64,000 nt of DNA from Salvelinus alpinus (lineage: Eukaryota; Chordata; Actinopteri; Salmoniformes; Salmonidae): contig NC_092087.1 in NCBI RefSeq assembly GCF_045679555.1, positions 86,181,642 to 86,245,641 of the forward strand. Direction: 5' to 3'. The position numbers and the translations under genes are program-made. The notes under the pieces are model-generated. The model had not been told where the DNA came from, did not search any database, and saw only the letters and a program-made list of their open reading frames with translations. This document shows, one piece after another, positions 47,761 through 59,683 of the stretch. How positions within the stretch are numbered: the stretch's first letter is position 1; the number at the start of each line of letters is the position of its first letter.

Positions 47761-50364
47761 CCTCGGAGATTCTCCCCAGACCAGTATTTATGGCGCTCAT
47801 CGACAGGGCCGTGTGATGACGGCTGCTCCTCGTCTGGATAATGTCTTTGGCCTGAACCGCTGCTCGCGTGTCTGTCTAATTTCCACTTCCTCTCTCCTCG
47901 CGCTCTGCAGATCTGCCCACGGTGGTATGCGTGAGCCTGGCGGTTTCCCACAGAGCCAGGACAACGGCATTGCCGCCAAAGGCTAGCACTGTCTGTCATG
48001 ATTAAAATATGAGAAATTGAACAATTGTAGGCTAACGTGAACGGGAAAAGTATGCACAAAAAATGGTTAAATAAAACGTTTATCCAAAACGTTTGGCTGT
48101 TACAAAAGGTCATGAGGACAGGTTTGAGCCACCCATAAGGAATAGTGAATTCAGATGGTCACATAGTGGGAAAATTAAACATCATATTGTCTACTCATTG
48201 AATTCCAAGTGGGCTGCTATGTTCATCTTTTAATAAATTAGACTTATCAAGTTTCTTAGATTTATGTATCTTAATCAAAATGTTCAGTGTGTATTGAATG
48301 ACTGACATTGAGTCTATAGCCTATGGTAGGCTATTTCAAATAGCCTAGGCTATCAAAATCTGGTATTTTCGACATGTTGCAAAATTGATATAAGATAGAT
48401 CAAATACCTATGGATTATATTTCTATTCTGTAAAAATATTATTTTCTCATAACGCAATGCCCCATTCCTCATAACCAGGCCGCCATGCTTCTTCTCCTCC
48501 TTGAATTCTCTCTGCTCCTTGTCCTCCATTTTCCCGCAGATAGACAGAAATGGTGAAACTTGTAGCAATAATAACCGTTCATTCACACAGCCGCCCCCCG
48601 CTGCCTAACCTCCAGCCCTGCTGCCCCGGCTGGGGCTCTCCCTCTCCGCCCCAATCAGAGGCCCTTTCTTCGGGAACAAAAACCTCCCCAAAAGCGAACA
48701 AAAGTGAACACTTTTTTTCCCTATCCCAATCACAGTATAGCGCAGCCAGTTAAAATAACGCACTGCCTGTGCCTCAATTTGGAATATTAGGACGTCAATC
48801 TCTCAGCTCTTGGGTTCTTTTGTCTTTGCTGAGTGGCCGGGCCAGCCTACCATACACCTTTTGTCCAGGAATCCAATAAGGCCTATTATTCGGCCTCTCC
48901 AGCCCCGCTCGAGCTGCTTCTTTCAGGGTATTTTAGGTTGCTAATCGCGTCCTTAAAGCGCCTCAAATGGAGAATAACTTCCTCTTTTCACACAGACTGG
49001 CACCCGCACAATTAATTCGAGTGTGCCTGTTGCCTGGCCTTCTCCAACCGCCTTCCGGGCGCGACACATTTCCAAATGGCAAGATTTTATAACAAAGCTG
49101 TGGCTAACAACCTGAATCAGACTAGCACTAAAAAAGCTATTTTCATGTGTTCGAATAAGTAGGCTACAATTGCAATACGTTTACCTGCTATTGCGGGAAT
49201 GGGACATTTTGAATGCAAGGTTTTCATTTAAATATTGTGCACCGGTTTAGTGGAATTGTGTCTAAAGAGAGAGAATGAGTCTTTCCTTGTCTTGATATCC
49301 ATGTCGTGTCTTGCCAAGAGGCCATTCATGCCTCAATGTAGTCTATTCATTGTCAGTCGTCTATTCTACTTTAGATGTGGCTTTTTGAAGATGATTGTGA
49401 TGAAAGTGATTTGCAGAGATTATTCTTATCCAGCATGTTGTAACATTATTGCTTATTTCTATCCCCATTTTATATACTCGTAATTAAAGGCACATCGAAA
49501 AGCAGGTGATATTTCAATAATATCAGACATCTTGACAAATTAGAACAACTTGTAGATAACGGGAAGTTAGCCTATCCATCTCTCTCGCTCGCTCTCTCTC
49601 TCTCACACACACTCACGCACACCCACACGCACACTGGGAGAATTAGGATCCCACCATAGAAAACTCTCAAGAGCCTCACAAAGAATGTAATGGACCGTGG
49701 AAAGCTTGCACAAAGTAGCAAAATATGGAATTTATTCGTTTTCGAAAGCAAGTTATGAGATTTTATCAAATTGTCTTGGTTGTGTTCAGAGCCCAAGGTT
49801 GGATTACAGCCCATTTCAATTTCTGCCATTCCAGGATTTTTTAAATTAGAAAATGGAATAAATCAAATAAATGCCAATGCATTACATAAGCTTGAAAACA
49901 ATCAAACACTCTCTCTCACTTGTCATGTCATCATGGCTAAAGAAACATTAGAAATATCAAACAAATCGTTGAGAATAGTAGATTGGGAAATCCACCTACA
50001 GGCCATCACTGTTGAATAATCCGGACATCCTTTTAAGCACATGTTTACAAGTAACTAGAACACCCTTACTCCGTATATCACAATTATCAAACGTCTAGTC
50101 TCGTGATTAGGCCTATCCTATATATCCAACGTTAACTGGATAGTTGGTCATTCAAATAAAATGAGACCATTGTTGGTCGTAAATCCATTTCAACCGTTAC
50201 GCACAGCTTCTTTCTGATGACCGTCACCGAGAGTGGAGTAAACATGTTGAATTTGCACCTTTTCAGTCTTAATCCAACGACAGCCACCCCACCAGGCAGA
50301 CACGAATGCCTATAACTACATAACAACAACACTGTTTCCGAAATACTGCTGAGAAATAACTCCC
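47761..50364. other. Intergenic region 3' of nkx2.3
   Basis: GC-richer, non-repetitive stretches at about 47760-47990 and 48585-49080 stand out from their AT-rich surroundings and could be regulatory. I see no coding homology in them. A short CT/CA run lies at about 49578-49635. Confidence 0.4.
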
Positions 50365-50370
50365 TTTATT
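50365..50370 (-). terminator. Candidate polyadenylation signal of nkx2.3
   Basis: AATAAA on the minus strand, 112 bp after the stop codon at 50484-50482. Confidence 0.5.
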
Positions 50371-50481
50371 TTAAAAAGGGGAAGAACCCTTTAAAAAACG
50401 GCATGAGAGGATTCGATTAATGTCACCGGTGTGGGTGTAAAACAATGCTCTGTTTTGATCCGGGCTGTAACCGGAGTGGGG

Positions 50482-52539
50482 CTACCAGGCCCGGATCCCT
50501 TGCAGTGAGCCCTGACATGTCGTGACCGCTGTCCCTTGGTGCGTTTGGGGCTGGGGAGAGGCGCTAAGCCCCCCAATGTTCCCCAAGTTCATGGCCATGA
50601 AGGGGTTAGCCGAGGTGGTTGGGGGGAGAGTAGGGATACTGGTGTAAGTACAGCTGTAGTTGCTGTTGTATGCCGGGTTGTTGTACGTGTAGGCCGGGTA
50701 TCCGTTGTAACTATAGGGGTTCGACCCGTACGGAGCATTGTAGTTCTGAGTCCCGCCCAGACAGGGCTTCCCATCCCGGACCAGGACCGGCACCGCGACT
50801 CGTCTTGGCGGGGGAGGGTGGTGGTGTCCCGCCAGCTCCAGGGACTTGTCCTGCCGCTGCCGCTTACACTTGTACCGTCGGTTCTGGAACCAGATTTTGA
50901 CCTGCGTGGAGGTGAGTTTGAGAGTGCTCGCCAGGTGTTCTCGTTCAGGAGCGGACAGGTACCGCTGCTGCTTGAAGCGCCGCTCTAACTCGAACACCTG
51001 GGCTTGGGAGAAGAGGACCCGGGGTTTCCGTCTGGTTCTCTGCTTGGCCGGCCGATCCGAGTCCCCCTGGCCGCTGTCCTCTCCCTCCAGCGGCTTGGAC
51101 ACCACGCCACAGCTCTCTGTGGTGTCAAGAGATGAGCATAAACATTTTGTAGGCTACTCTGAAAATAGCAATTTAGTTTTATTAAAGTAGCCTATAAAAA
51201 TATTTTGGGAAATATATTTCATAATGTATCTTATTTGAATGTGTGTAGCTTACTAATTTCGTTTTACTGACATAAATGTGTAATTATTTTGTCAGTCAGT
51301 ATTCCTACCTTCTGAAAACCGTGACAGTAAAACGTCTAATCCAAACTATTCAAAACGTGTATATTTCACGATAAAGGAGTTTAGATAAATGAAGTAAAAG
51401 AAACAAACGCGCTATATAGTGAGAAATACTGTCTAAAGGTTTGACCATAAATCAAAACCAAAGACAACCATTTTTCCACAATGTTTACTTTCACTTGGTT
51501 GCAGGCTAGGCCTACTCTTTGTCGTTTATTTTTAAGACGTATTTACATTCATGCTATTCTATTGGTTATAACATTCATGCTATTCTATTGGTTATAAAGT
51601 AGTTATAGTCCAATAACATTTGTGTGTCATAATTTCAACTAGTTTATCAGTCTATGCAGCCCTTAGAATAAAGACAATAGCACAATGAAAACATATTTAT
51701 ACCCGTTGAGATAGTTATTCTCCTACATACCTAAATTAATGTTTTATTTGTAAAATGTTCAAAAAATCTGATATTTAAAGACGAGATTATTGAATTACGT
51801 AACATTCTCCAGACACCATTTGGAATTAAAATGTAGTTTTGTTGAATTATAACAGGCCTCGTTTGTGTCTTTTGAAATGATAACACACTCTCAAAACTCC
51901 TGCGCCTAACATTTAGCCTAAAACCAAGACACTTTTTAAGACACATTTTCACCTTCCGCAATAATTTATTGCGTTATCCTTACATTTTCTAGTTTTATAT
52001 ATACTGTCGATGCAAATGATCATGAGTGTGTATATTGAGAGGCTATATTAGGTATTTTATTCAAAGCGATGCTTTGTGTCCCTTTGTTCATACATAATAA
52101 TAATCTTATTATTCAACTCACTGTTTTCCTGATCCTCCGGGTCTACCTCCAGCTTCGGGTCGGTCAGGTGGCCCAGCCCGGGATGGACGAACATCTCCGG
52201 GGACAGACAGGCCTCTCCATGCCCGTCCTGGGCCGCCAGAGAACTCAGGTAAGCCATGTTGTCTTCCCCGTCCGAGAACGGAGGGCTGTCGACCGCTGAA
52301 GCCAGCATACAGGACGGTGACGCCTGGAAGTGCTGGGACTGGGTCTGCTGTTGCTGGGTCGACTCCGGGTGTACTAAGTGTTGTTGGGTGTGGGACAGGT
52401 GTTGGATCTGTTGCGGGTCCAGATGTCGAGATTGGTGCTGTTGAGATCGCTGCCTCTGCTGCTGCTGCTCTAGCTGTTCGAGTTTCAGAATATCCTTGAC
52501 TGAGAACGGCGTGGAAGTGAGCGGGCTCGGGAGCATCAT
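50482..52539 (-). CDS. nkx2.3: NK2 homeobox 3 transcription factor (two coding exons)
   Basis: NK-2 class homeodomain factor, nuclear; in vertebrates NKX2-3 acts in gut mesoderm, pharyngeal endoderm and spleen development. Exon 1 codes 52539-52122 and exon 2 51116-50482, giving 350 residues. The join (A|AG, Lys) restores K-S-C, as in the human protein. Features: TN motif [12 protein letters not shown] near residues 10-22; Gln/His-rich stretch after it; homeodomain about 168-227 with [11 protein letters not shown], including the Tyr54 typical of NK-2 factors; NK2-specific domain with [15 protein letters not shown]; Tyr/Asn-rich C-terminal part; terminal GIRAW. The start is the first of two Met codons preceding [12 protein letters not shown], as in human. 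An in-frame ATG at 52593 would add 18 residues and is less likely. The MMLPSP start, the NK2-SD region and the neighbours favour nkx2.3 over nkx2.5 or nkx2.7. Confidence 0.95.
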
Positions 52540-52679
52540 GCCATCGAGGTCCTGCTCGCGCGCATCAAGGAAATGGAACCCGCTGAGTAACATATGATAC
52601 TATATACCCCGTTTTAAATAATACTTGATTTAGAGGCTCGGTAATCGGAGGTGCGCGCGCTAAACGGCTGGATATCCCA

Positions 52680-53060
52680 ACTCATCCCCTGATGAAAAGA
52701 AACAAAGGTTTGGTTAAAGGTTTAGTCCTATAAGTGTGGCCTGGTTCTCCATAGGCTATAGACAAACCAGCCGTGCGGTGCGATCTTTTGACAATTGAGT
52801 TCCTGTGTGTTTTTGTAACTGGAGATGGGAGCAGGGCGAAGCCCCTTGTCTCTTCCCGTGATGTCACTGGGTCTGGGTCTGGGGCGGGATGTACGTAACA
52901 GATAGAAAGGGAAGGTGGTGAGAGGAGCCAGTGCGCGAGCGAGCTAAGTATTTGGACGCGTTGGGAGGGGAGGAGAGCGGAGCTATTGAAGAGGGTGACC
53001 CGCCTCCATTGTAACCCCCCCCCTATATATAATACCCTCCCTACATTGTCTACGCTATAG
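52680..53060 (-). promoter_or_regulatory. Candidate nkx2.3 promoter
   Basis: A TATATATA motif on the minus strand at about 53032-53025, next to a C-run, lies about 490 bp upstream of the start codon. GC-rich sequence follows to about 52860. Inference only: a start site near 53000 would give a 5' UTR of roughly 460 nt. Confidence 0.4.
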
Positions 53061-53885
53061 GCATATAGGTTGCCCATTAATTTACGCATTTATCAGTGTT
53101 ATTCTTATTCAGGTATTTTGGATGAGTTATTAAGATAACTTGATCCGGAATCACATTTGAGAACGATGGAGAGACAAAAAACTCACCAAAACGCATGTGC
53201 ACGCTCCCTCTTTCCACGAGCGCATGAAATAGCCTACACCCTGACAAAAAATATACATATATTTCAAAATAGGCCATCAACTGGAATTCAAATATGACTT
53301 TTACGCATGGCGAAAACTAGGCAATTAGACAGAGCTGATCATGCGCTGTGACAATAAAATACTGAAAATAAAGTAATTGTCCCTTTTTGTGAACTTCATC
53401 TATACGGTTCCAAATGTTCCTGTACATATTGTTTTGAAGTACGTCAATGACAAGTTATGGATGTGCTGCCGTGCGTAATCCCCTTATATGTCTTGGGGAC
53501 GTGAGTGAGAAATCTGTGCATGCTATCGAGCAAACGCACGAGGAGAAAACGCCAAGCTATATGCCTGTCACTTCGTGAAGGTCAAGTGTCCGGCCTCTGC
53601 TAGGCCAACATATTCCATACAGCCATGCCGGTTTCCCGGACACAGAGATATTGGACTCAAACACTTTCTATAGAGAATCTACATTGAACATGCGTTTTAG
53701 TCTAGGGCTTAATCTTTGTGCGGGGAACCGGACCACGGACTAGGTCTGTACGGTTTTATAGGTCTATGTAGCTTGTAGAAATGAAACATTAGGAACACAA
53801 GCTCTTTCCATGACAGACTGGCCAGTTGAACGCTATGATCCCTTATTGATGTCAGCTCTTAAATCCACTTCAATCAGAGTAGATG
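53061..53885. other. nkx2.3 upstream flank
   Basis: Non-repetitive AT-rich sequence without coding potential. No specific element is assigned. Confidence 0.4.
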
Positions 53886-54046
53886 TTTACGTTTTAGTCA
53901 TTTAGCTGACACTCATATCCAGAGTGACTTACAGTGTTGAGTGGATACATTTTTGATTATTTTCTTCTACTGGTCCCGGTGGGAATCGAACTCACAACCT
54001 TAGCGTTGTAAACGCTTTGCTCTATCAACTGAGCAACACGGGACCA
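53886..54046 (-). mobile_element. tRNA-derived SINE (V-SINE/HE1-like)
   Basis: On the minus strand the head is tRNA-like: GGTCCCGTGTTGCTCAGTTG, an A box, an anticodon arm with TAC (Val-like) and a B box GAGTTCGATTCC, closing with CGGGACC. The body then runs to the core CTGGATATGAG and ends GACTAAAACGTAAACA, the segment conserved among fish V-SINE/HE1-type elements. The acceptor ends still pair well (GGTCCCG/CGGGACC), but the attached body shows it is a SINE. Confidence 0.75.
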
Positions 54047-54089
54047 GACAGATGAAAGGGGAGAAGACCCGTTAAAGAAGGATTTTTAA

Positions 54090-54426
54090 TGTTTGAGACA
54101 ATTGAAATATGGATTGTGTGTGTGTGCCATTCAGTGGGCAAGACGTACCTTTGGACGGGGTAGGGTAGTAGGTGTGAGTGTTTCAAGAACTGCAACGCTG
54201 CTGGGTGTTTCACGCTCAAACGTTTCCCGTGTGTATAAAGAATGGTCCACCACCCAAAGGAGATCCAGCCGACGTGACGCAACTGTGGGAAGCATTGGAG
54301 TCAACATGGGCCAGCATCCCTGTGGAACGTTTCGACACCATGTAGAGTCCATGTCCCGACGAATTGAGGATGTTCTGAGGGCAAAAGGGGATGCAAGGTG
54401 TTCCTAATGTTTTGTGCACTCAGTGT
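54090..54426 (+). mobile_element. Internally deleted Tc1-like element
   Basis: Plus-strand frame with the helix-turn-helix text [20 protein letters not shown] (about 54177-54236) joined directly to C-terminal text [20 protein letters not shown] (about 54305-54364). The catalytic core between them is gone. The right end is GGTGTTCCTAATGTTTTGTG, next to TA. Confidence 0.8.
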
Positions 54427-54994
54427 ATATGCTCCACAATACACCAATGATGACATGAAGCAAAAAGGAAAGGGTGCAACTCTACTGCATTCAAAAAACT
54501 ACATCTGTATTTAATGTCAGAGCAGATGTGTCACAGCAGGTACACGGTTCGACCTTCCCCAGGCTGCATGCAAAAACGCAGCTCCGGCCTCCACATTAAT
54601 TAGTGCTGTGGAACAACAGATCTACATTTTTGATCAAGGATAACAAACATAACACTATTGTAATTTCCCAAATTTGAACAGTAGGTCATTGGCAATAACC
54701 GAATAACATGAGTAGCCTAGCCCTAGACTAGCCTATAAGCTAGCCGTGCTGCAGCAGCCCATTAGCCCAAAGATGCCATGCACATCGTACACATTATAAG
54801 TAAACAAAAAGACTATGCGAAGAGTAGCTAGCTGCAGCAGTAGCCCATGGCGGGTGTCTCTGTGCCTTCTTATCCGGCTATATTAATAACTCCGTGGGGA
54901 CGATAAGCAGGGTATCCGCGGCAATTAACATTCCTCCAGCAAAACTGATTGACGTTTTTAGCCAATACAATCTGCTCCCTATCAACTCCCTTTC
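54427..54994. other. nkx2.3 upstream flank
   Basis: No gene or named repeat. Contains several TAGCC/GGCTA-rich short stretches. Confidence 0.4.
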
Positions 54995-55112
<118 letters not shown>

Positions 55113-56416
55113 CTGTCACTTTGTGCCCTCAGTTCTAGACCGGTCCCTCACTCACACAGACACTCCTGTAGCCTGAGTAACGTTTTTTTCATGCATGGCA
55201 GCGAGGCAGGGTTTTCCCTCACCAGACACAACGCAGAGAGGTGCCATGGTATTAGCTAGCTCTGACAGACAGATTAGTCCACCCATTTGCTGCTTGTGTG
55301 TGTGCGTGTGTGTGTGTGCGTGTTCCTTCGTTCAAATGTGCGTGCACCATATCTGTGCCATAAAGTCGAATCAAATGCAATCTGAAATCTGACCTGAAAT
55401 CTGACTTAATACAGATGCCGGCTAGGCCCAACCATAAACCATAGCAAGAGACTGCAGAGGCCTACTCATGACAATGATTCACTGACTAGACAGGGACCTA
55501 GAGGAGGAGGAGGAGGAGGAGGACGGATATTGTCAGATATATGTCTGATGATGAATTCTAGTTACACGGCTCGCAGACACGCCGGCGCGCATTCTCATTC
55601 GTGGTATATCAACGCCACCGGTCATGTCCTCGTGGAAGTCGGGACGCTCGTAAAATAGTGCCTAACAAGGCCACCGGTGGACTGTGTTTAGACTGGCCAC
55701 GAGACGACGGGGCTCGAGTCACCATGTCCGTTCATGTAGTTTAAATAAGCATTAAATCCAACGACGCCAACGAATGTTGGGTAACGCGATGCGTTCTGAG
55801 GTCAAGAACATAGTTTTGCCCCCATGCTCAGGAGATTCACGCCGGAAGGGTTAGGCTATGGGTTGTTGATGGATGGTTAAGTGGATGATATATTTTCGAT
55901 AGCTACACGAACGACTGAAACTTTTTTCCATTAACTTCTTATATAAAAAAAAATAAACATCTCGAAAAACATACATTTATTGTAGCCTTTTAAAACGTTG
56001 TTTACATTTAGGCCAAATGTTTCTCCTGTATGAATCATACTGCGTGAAAGTGTAATTGCACGGAAGTACATTTTTATTGTTTGAATATTTTGGTAGCCTC
56101 GTGCAAATTCATATGCCTATTTTTTAAACGCAACGCTTCTGTCCTTGTTTAAATGGTCATGTTTGTTCTTGTTGCTTGTTCTATGCTTGTTCTATGAACG
56201 AAATGTGATCATCATTTTTGAATTTTATTTGTTGGGTACATTCAATGAAAATAGGCCTTCACGAAAAATAAAAAGTCATTTAGATAGAATATAAAACTAG
56301 GCCTAAAAAAGTAATTGCAGAGAGAGTTGTACTGCGTTCTACTCATGATCATGCCATTTATACAATTGTGATTTATTAATTCAAGTTATTAGTAGGTGAA
56401 GGCTTATTGGAATTCT
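55113..56416. other. nkx2.3 upstream flank
   Basis: Short GT run near 55292-55322, a GAG repeat at about 55502-55522, otherwise unique. Nothing coding is seen. Confidence 0.4.
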
Positions 56417-56523
56417 ACAGCACAAATTCGTTTTTGGACACGTTGATTGTGAATCATAAATATAATGATGATTATTATCATTATTATTCACAATCAACGT
56501 TTGCAAAAACTAATTTGTGCTGT
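56417..56523. repeat. 107-bp near-perfect inverted repeat (hairpin)
   Basis: ACAGCACAAATTCGTTTTTG at the left pairs with CAAAAACTAATTTGTGCTGT at the right, and CGTTGATTGTGAAT with ATTCACAATCAACG. The arms are about 45-50 bp with few mismatches, around an AT-rich ATGATGATTATTATCAT centre. Confidence 0.9.
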
Positions 56524-57240
56524 CAAACTCAGGAGCTATTGTGCCTTTATCACATATTCATAACAGTAATCGTTGTTGTTATTTTTGGCAAACTCATATG
56601 TTAACGTTGATTATATTTATTTGCATTCATTTGCTCAGAAATGGCTGTGCCTTTTTAGCCTTTATTCTTCATTATCCTGCTGTTATTTTAGGTGTATCGA
56701 GTGGTAGACAGGTTAGTCAGTCCCCAACATTGTATTACCCCGTTATAGACTGCAGCCTTAGATTCCGAACAGAAACGACGAGAGCCGGAAAAGCGTTGAG
56801 AATCAAACGCTGTTGGACAAAACACAGAACCCTCGGATTTTCTCACCTTATTATGCCACGTGACGTCTCTTTCCTCCGCGCCGGGCCGTGATCCAAACAT
56901 GAGCACAAGGGGACACCGAACCTCCCCAAGTCTCTCTCTCTGGATGCTGAGGTTGCTTTTATGGCGGGATGTATCACATAAGCCAAGGCCTAATATATAT
57001 CCGAACTCTTTGATATGTTTAATAGCACGTATCAAAGTATGTGGCCGCCTTGTTCTAAGTGTTAAAGTATTAAGATGAATCAAAATGGAAAAAAAATAGC
57101 CCGTCGCAGGCCTTTGGTCTTTGCTGTTTCAAACAATGTTTCTTCGATATATTTCACTTGTTTCTGTGTCAAATCGGGAGGGGATGAGATTTCACTGACA
57201 TTTCAGTGTTAGGCGTTTACCTGGCTTTTGGGAAAGGAGT

Positions 57241-57288
57241 GGGGGGTAAAGGGTAGAGGGTAAGGGGGTGGGGGGGTGGAGGGGGGGC
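57241..57288 (+). repeat. G-rich tract with G-quadruplex potential
   Basis: Seven runs of three or more G within 48 bp (GGGGGG, GGG, GGG, GGGGG, GGGGGGG, then GG and GGGGGGG). Confidence 0.85.
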
Positions 57289-58811
57289 AACAAAAGGAAA
57301 TGCTACACCTCTTGTCGTCTGTCAATTGTGGCCAAGTATAGGCGCCAGGGTCGAATGCTTGGTTGCGGTTCGAACCATTGGGAAGCCTATAGTGGAGAGA
57401 AAAGGGAAGGGAGCGAGACGAGAGATAATCTCATCCGCTCGCGATGTTTAGATTGGGACAGCGTCTTCTTCCTCGGGCCTCGCAATGGCCGGTTTGAGAG
57501 AGTTAAAGGGAGGCCCGGGCTCAAAGTAAACACGCCCTTTGTACTTAAAGTTACTGAGTAGAGTGCACGTGTGGATGGCCGGTTCGTTTGTTTTGGACAA
57601 TGACTATGGACAATTAGGTTATTTTTCATAAGGTAAGATGCCTCCAATAACAAACACAATGGGAGACCAGACCATGGCTATAGGGTCTATGAATAAGGAA
57701 TGTTTACATGCGTAAAAAAATTACATTCACAATCGACAATTGATATCTTGTAGCTTCCAAAAATGTGTCCTTCCTTTGCGCCAAAACGTTGCTCTGCTGC
57801 TGTGGTCTCACTTTCTGTTATTAGTGTTCTGATGAACTTGATAGGCCTACTACACCGTAATAGTTTATATCATGGTAAAATCACAAAACATGTCGGCCTG
57901 TCTGTGTTGATGTTTGTTCTAACTGTATGTCGATAACGGTTCTGTTTTCTTGCCGCATGCTGCGACCACGACAACAGTGGTCAGATAACCAGTCAGCTGA
58001 TTTGATTAATGGACATTTGCATCGTTTCTGCAGGTGGCTCTCCCTACGTCACGCAGTCAGGACCGGCTGAACAGGCTGGTCTGCAGGTTGTGTTGGCAGT
58101 TCTTCTATACAAGGCGGTTTAACTTTATTTCTTTATTCGGATAAAGAAGCATAAGATAGTTTCCTTCCAAAGTGACACGTTTTAATTTAAGATTTGTTTA
58201 TGAAAATGTATGGTGTTATAACCAAAGGTACATTAAATAAACAAACGGCTTTTGATAATACATTGGTATAGGGCCTACTGTAATTTCATTATTAGGTCTT
58301 TCTATTTTCATGAATGGCATTTTGTTTTTTGTTTGTACAACGAAAATATGGTTATTTTATTTGTCAATTGCTGTAGGAAGTATTTAGTGAAATAATATAT
58401 TGATTCCTATTCCTTTCCGTAACAAGGGGTTATTCTTCTGACTTTTACGCACTTTTACGCACCAACATAAAAATAGAGTTAAAAAAGTGATTATTGCATC
58501 CAAAAATAACGTTCAAATATTTATCCTTATAATAGATTTACGCTATATTATATATAGCTTAGAAAAATCAGAAACACTTACCTCACATTTTAATTCTCTA
58601 TACTTTGATAGAAATAAACCCTTGGGTTTTTAAAATCTATTTCATCACACAAGCTCTGCTTTAGCAACGATTTGTATTTCATATAATAGAAAATGATGCT
58701 CTAGGCCCATTTTAAATGTTGTCATGTCAACCCCCTTATTTATATGCACTTGTTGCAGGTTATAAACATTGCAATGTCTGGTAAATTGTGATGTTATGGT
58801 GTATATATATA
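57289..58811. other. nkx2.3 upstream flank
   Basis: AT-rich unique sequence; no gene or named repeat. Confidence 0.4.
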
Positions 58812-59603
58812 TATACTGAACAAAAAATATATAAACGCCACATGCAACAATTTCAAAGATTTTATTGAGTTCCAGTTCATATAAGGAAATCAGTTGAAAT
58901 AAATGAATCTATGGATTTCACATGACTGGGAATACAGATATGCAAAAAGGTAGGTGTGTGGATCAGAAAACCAGTCAGTATCTGGTGTGACCACCATGTC
59001 CCTCATGCAGCGCGACACATCTCCGTCGTATAGAGTTGATCAGGCTGTTGATTGTGGCCTGTGGAATGTTGTCCCACTCCTCTTCAATGACTGTGCGAAG
59101 TTGCTGGATACTGGCAAGATCTGGAAACCACTGTCTTATACATCCATCCAGCGCATCCCAAACGTGCTTAATGGGTGACATGTCTGGTGAGTATGCAGGA
59201 CATTTTCAGCTTTCAGGAATTGTGTACAGATCCTTGTGACATGGCCACCACCTCATGCTGAACCCTGATGTGATGGCAGTGGATGAATGGCACGACAATG
59301 GGCCTCAGGCTCTCATCACGGTACCTCTATGCATTCAAAATGCCATCGATAACATGCAATTGTGTTCTTTGACCAGAGCTTATGCCTGCCTGCCCATACC
59401 ATAACCCCACCGTCACCACGGGGCACTCTGTTCACAACATTGACATCAACAAACCGATCGCTCACAGGAGGCCATACACATGGTCGGTGGTTGTGAGGCC
59501 TGGTTTTTGTGTGTATGGAACATTTCTGGGATCTTTTATTTAAGATCATGAATCATGGGACCAATCCAAGGGTTGGTGTTGCGTTCATATTTTTGTTCAG
59601 CCT
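58812..59603 (-). mobile_element. Tc1-like transposon remnant (CTGAACAAAAAATATA ends)
   Basis: The left end CTGAACAAAAAATATATAAA and the right end TTCATATTTTTGTTCAG are inverse. On the minus strand transposase text is readable: [15 protein letters not shown] (about 59390-59434), then PIKHVWDALDGCIRQWFPD (about 59119-59175) and IPQATINSLINSIRRRC (about 59017-59067). Frames are broken. Same family as 40686-41456. Confidence 0.88.
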
Positions 59604-59683
59604 GCTGTGTCATTTGTAGACATTTTCGTTAAGCATACATAAGATACTGCATTATAGACAAGCAGGCATATTTTTATAAGCTA

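Noticed and set aside
50482-52539. Naming the homeobox gene nkx2.5 or nkx2.7
   Set aside because: The MMLPSP start, the [11 protein letters not shown] segment and LQGIRAW end fit NKX2-3 best, and so does synteny. Close paralogues could share some of these features, so a tree would settle it.
52682-53089. Open frame of 135 codons upstream of nkx2.3
   Set aside because: It covers the presumed promoter and 5' UTR, shows no known domain, and is explained by GC-rich sequence.
53974-54046. A functional tRNA-Val gene on the minus strand
   Set aside because: The tRNA-like fold is good, but it continues into the SINE body and ends in its core, so it is the head of a SINE. The anticodon stem is also imperfect.
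56688-57083. Open frame of 131 codons on the minus strand
   Set aside because: No homology is recognised, no repeat or splice support, and the opposite strand is open as well. Chance is the simplest reading.
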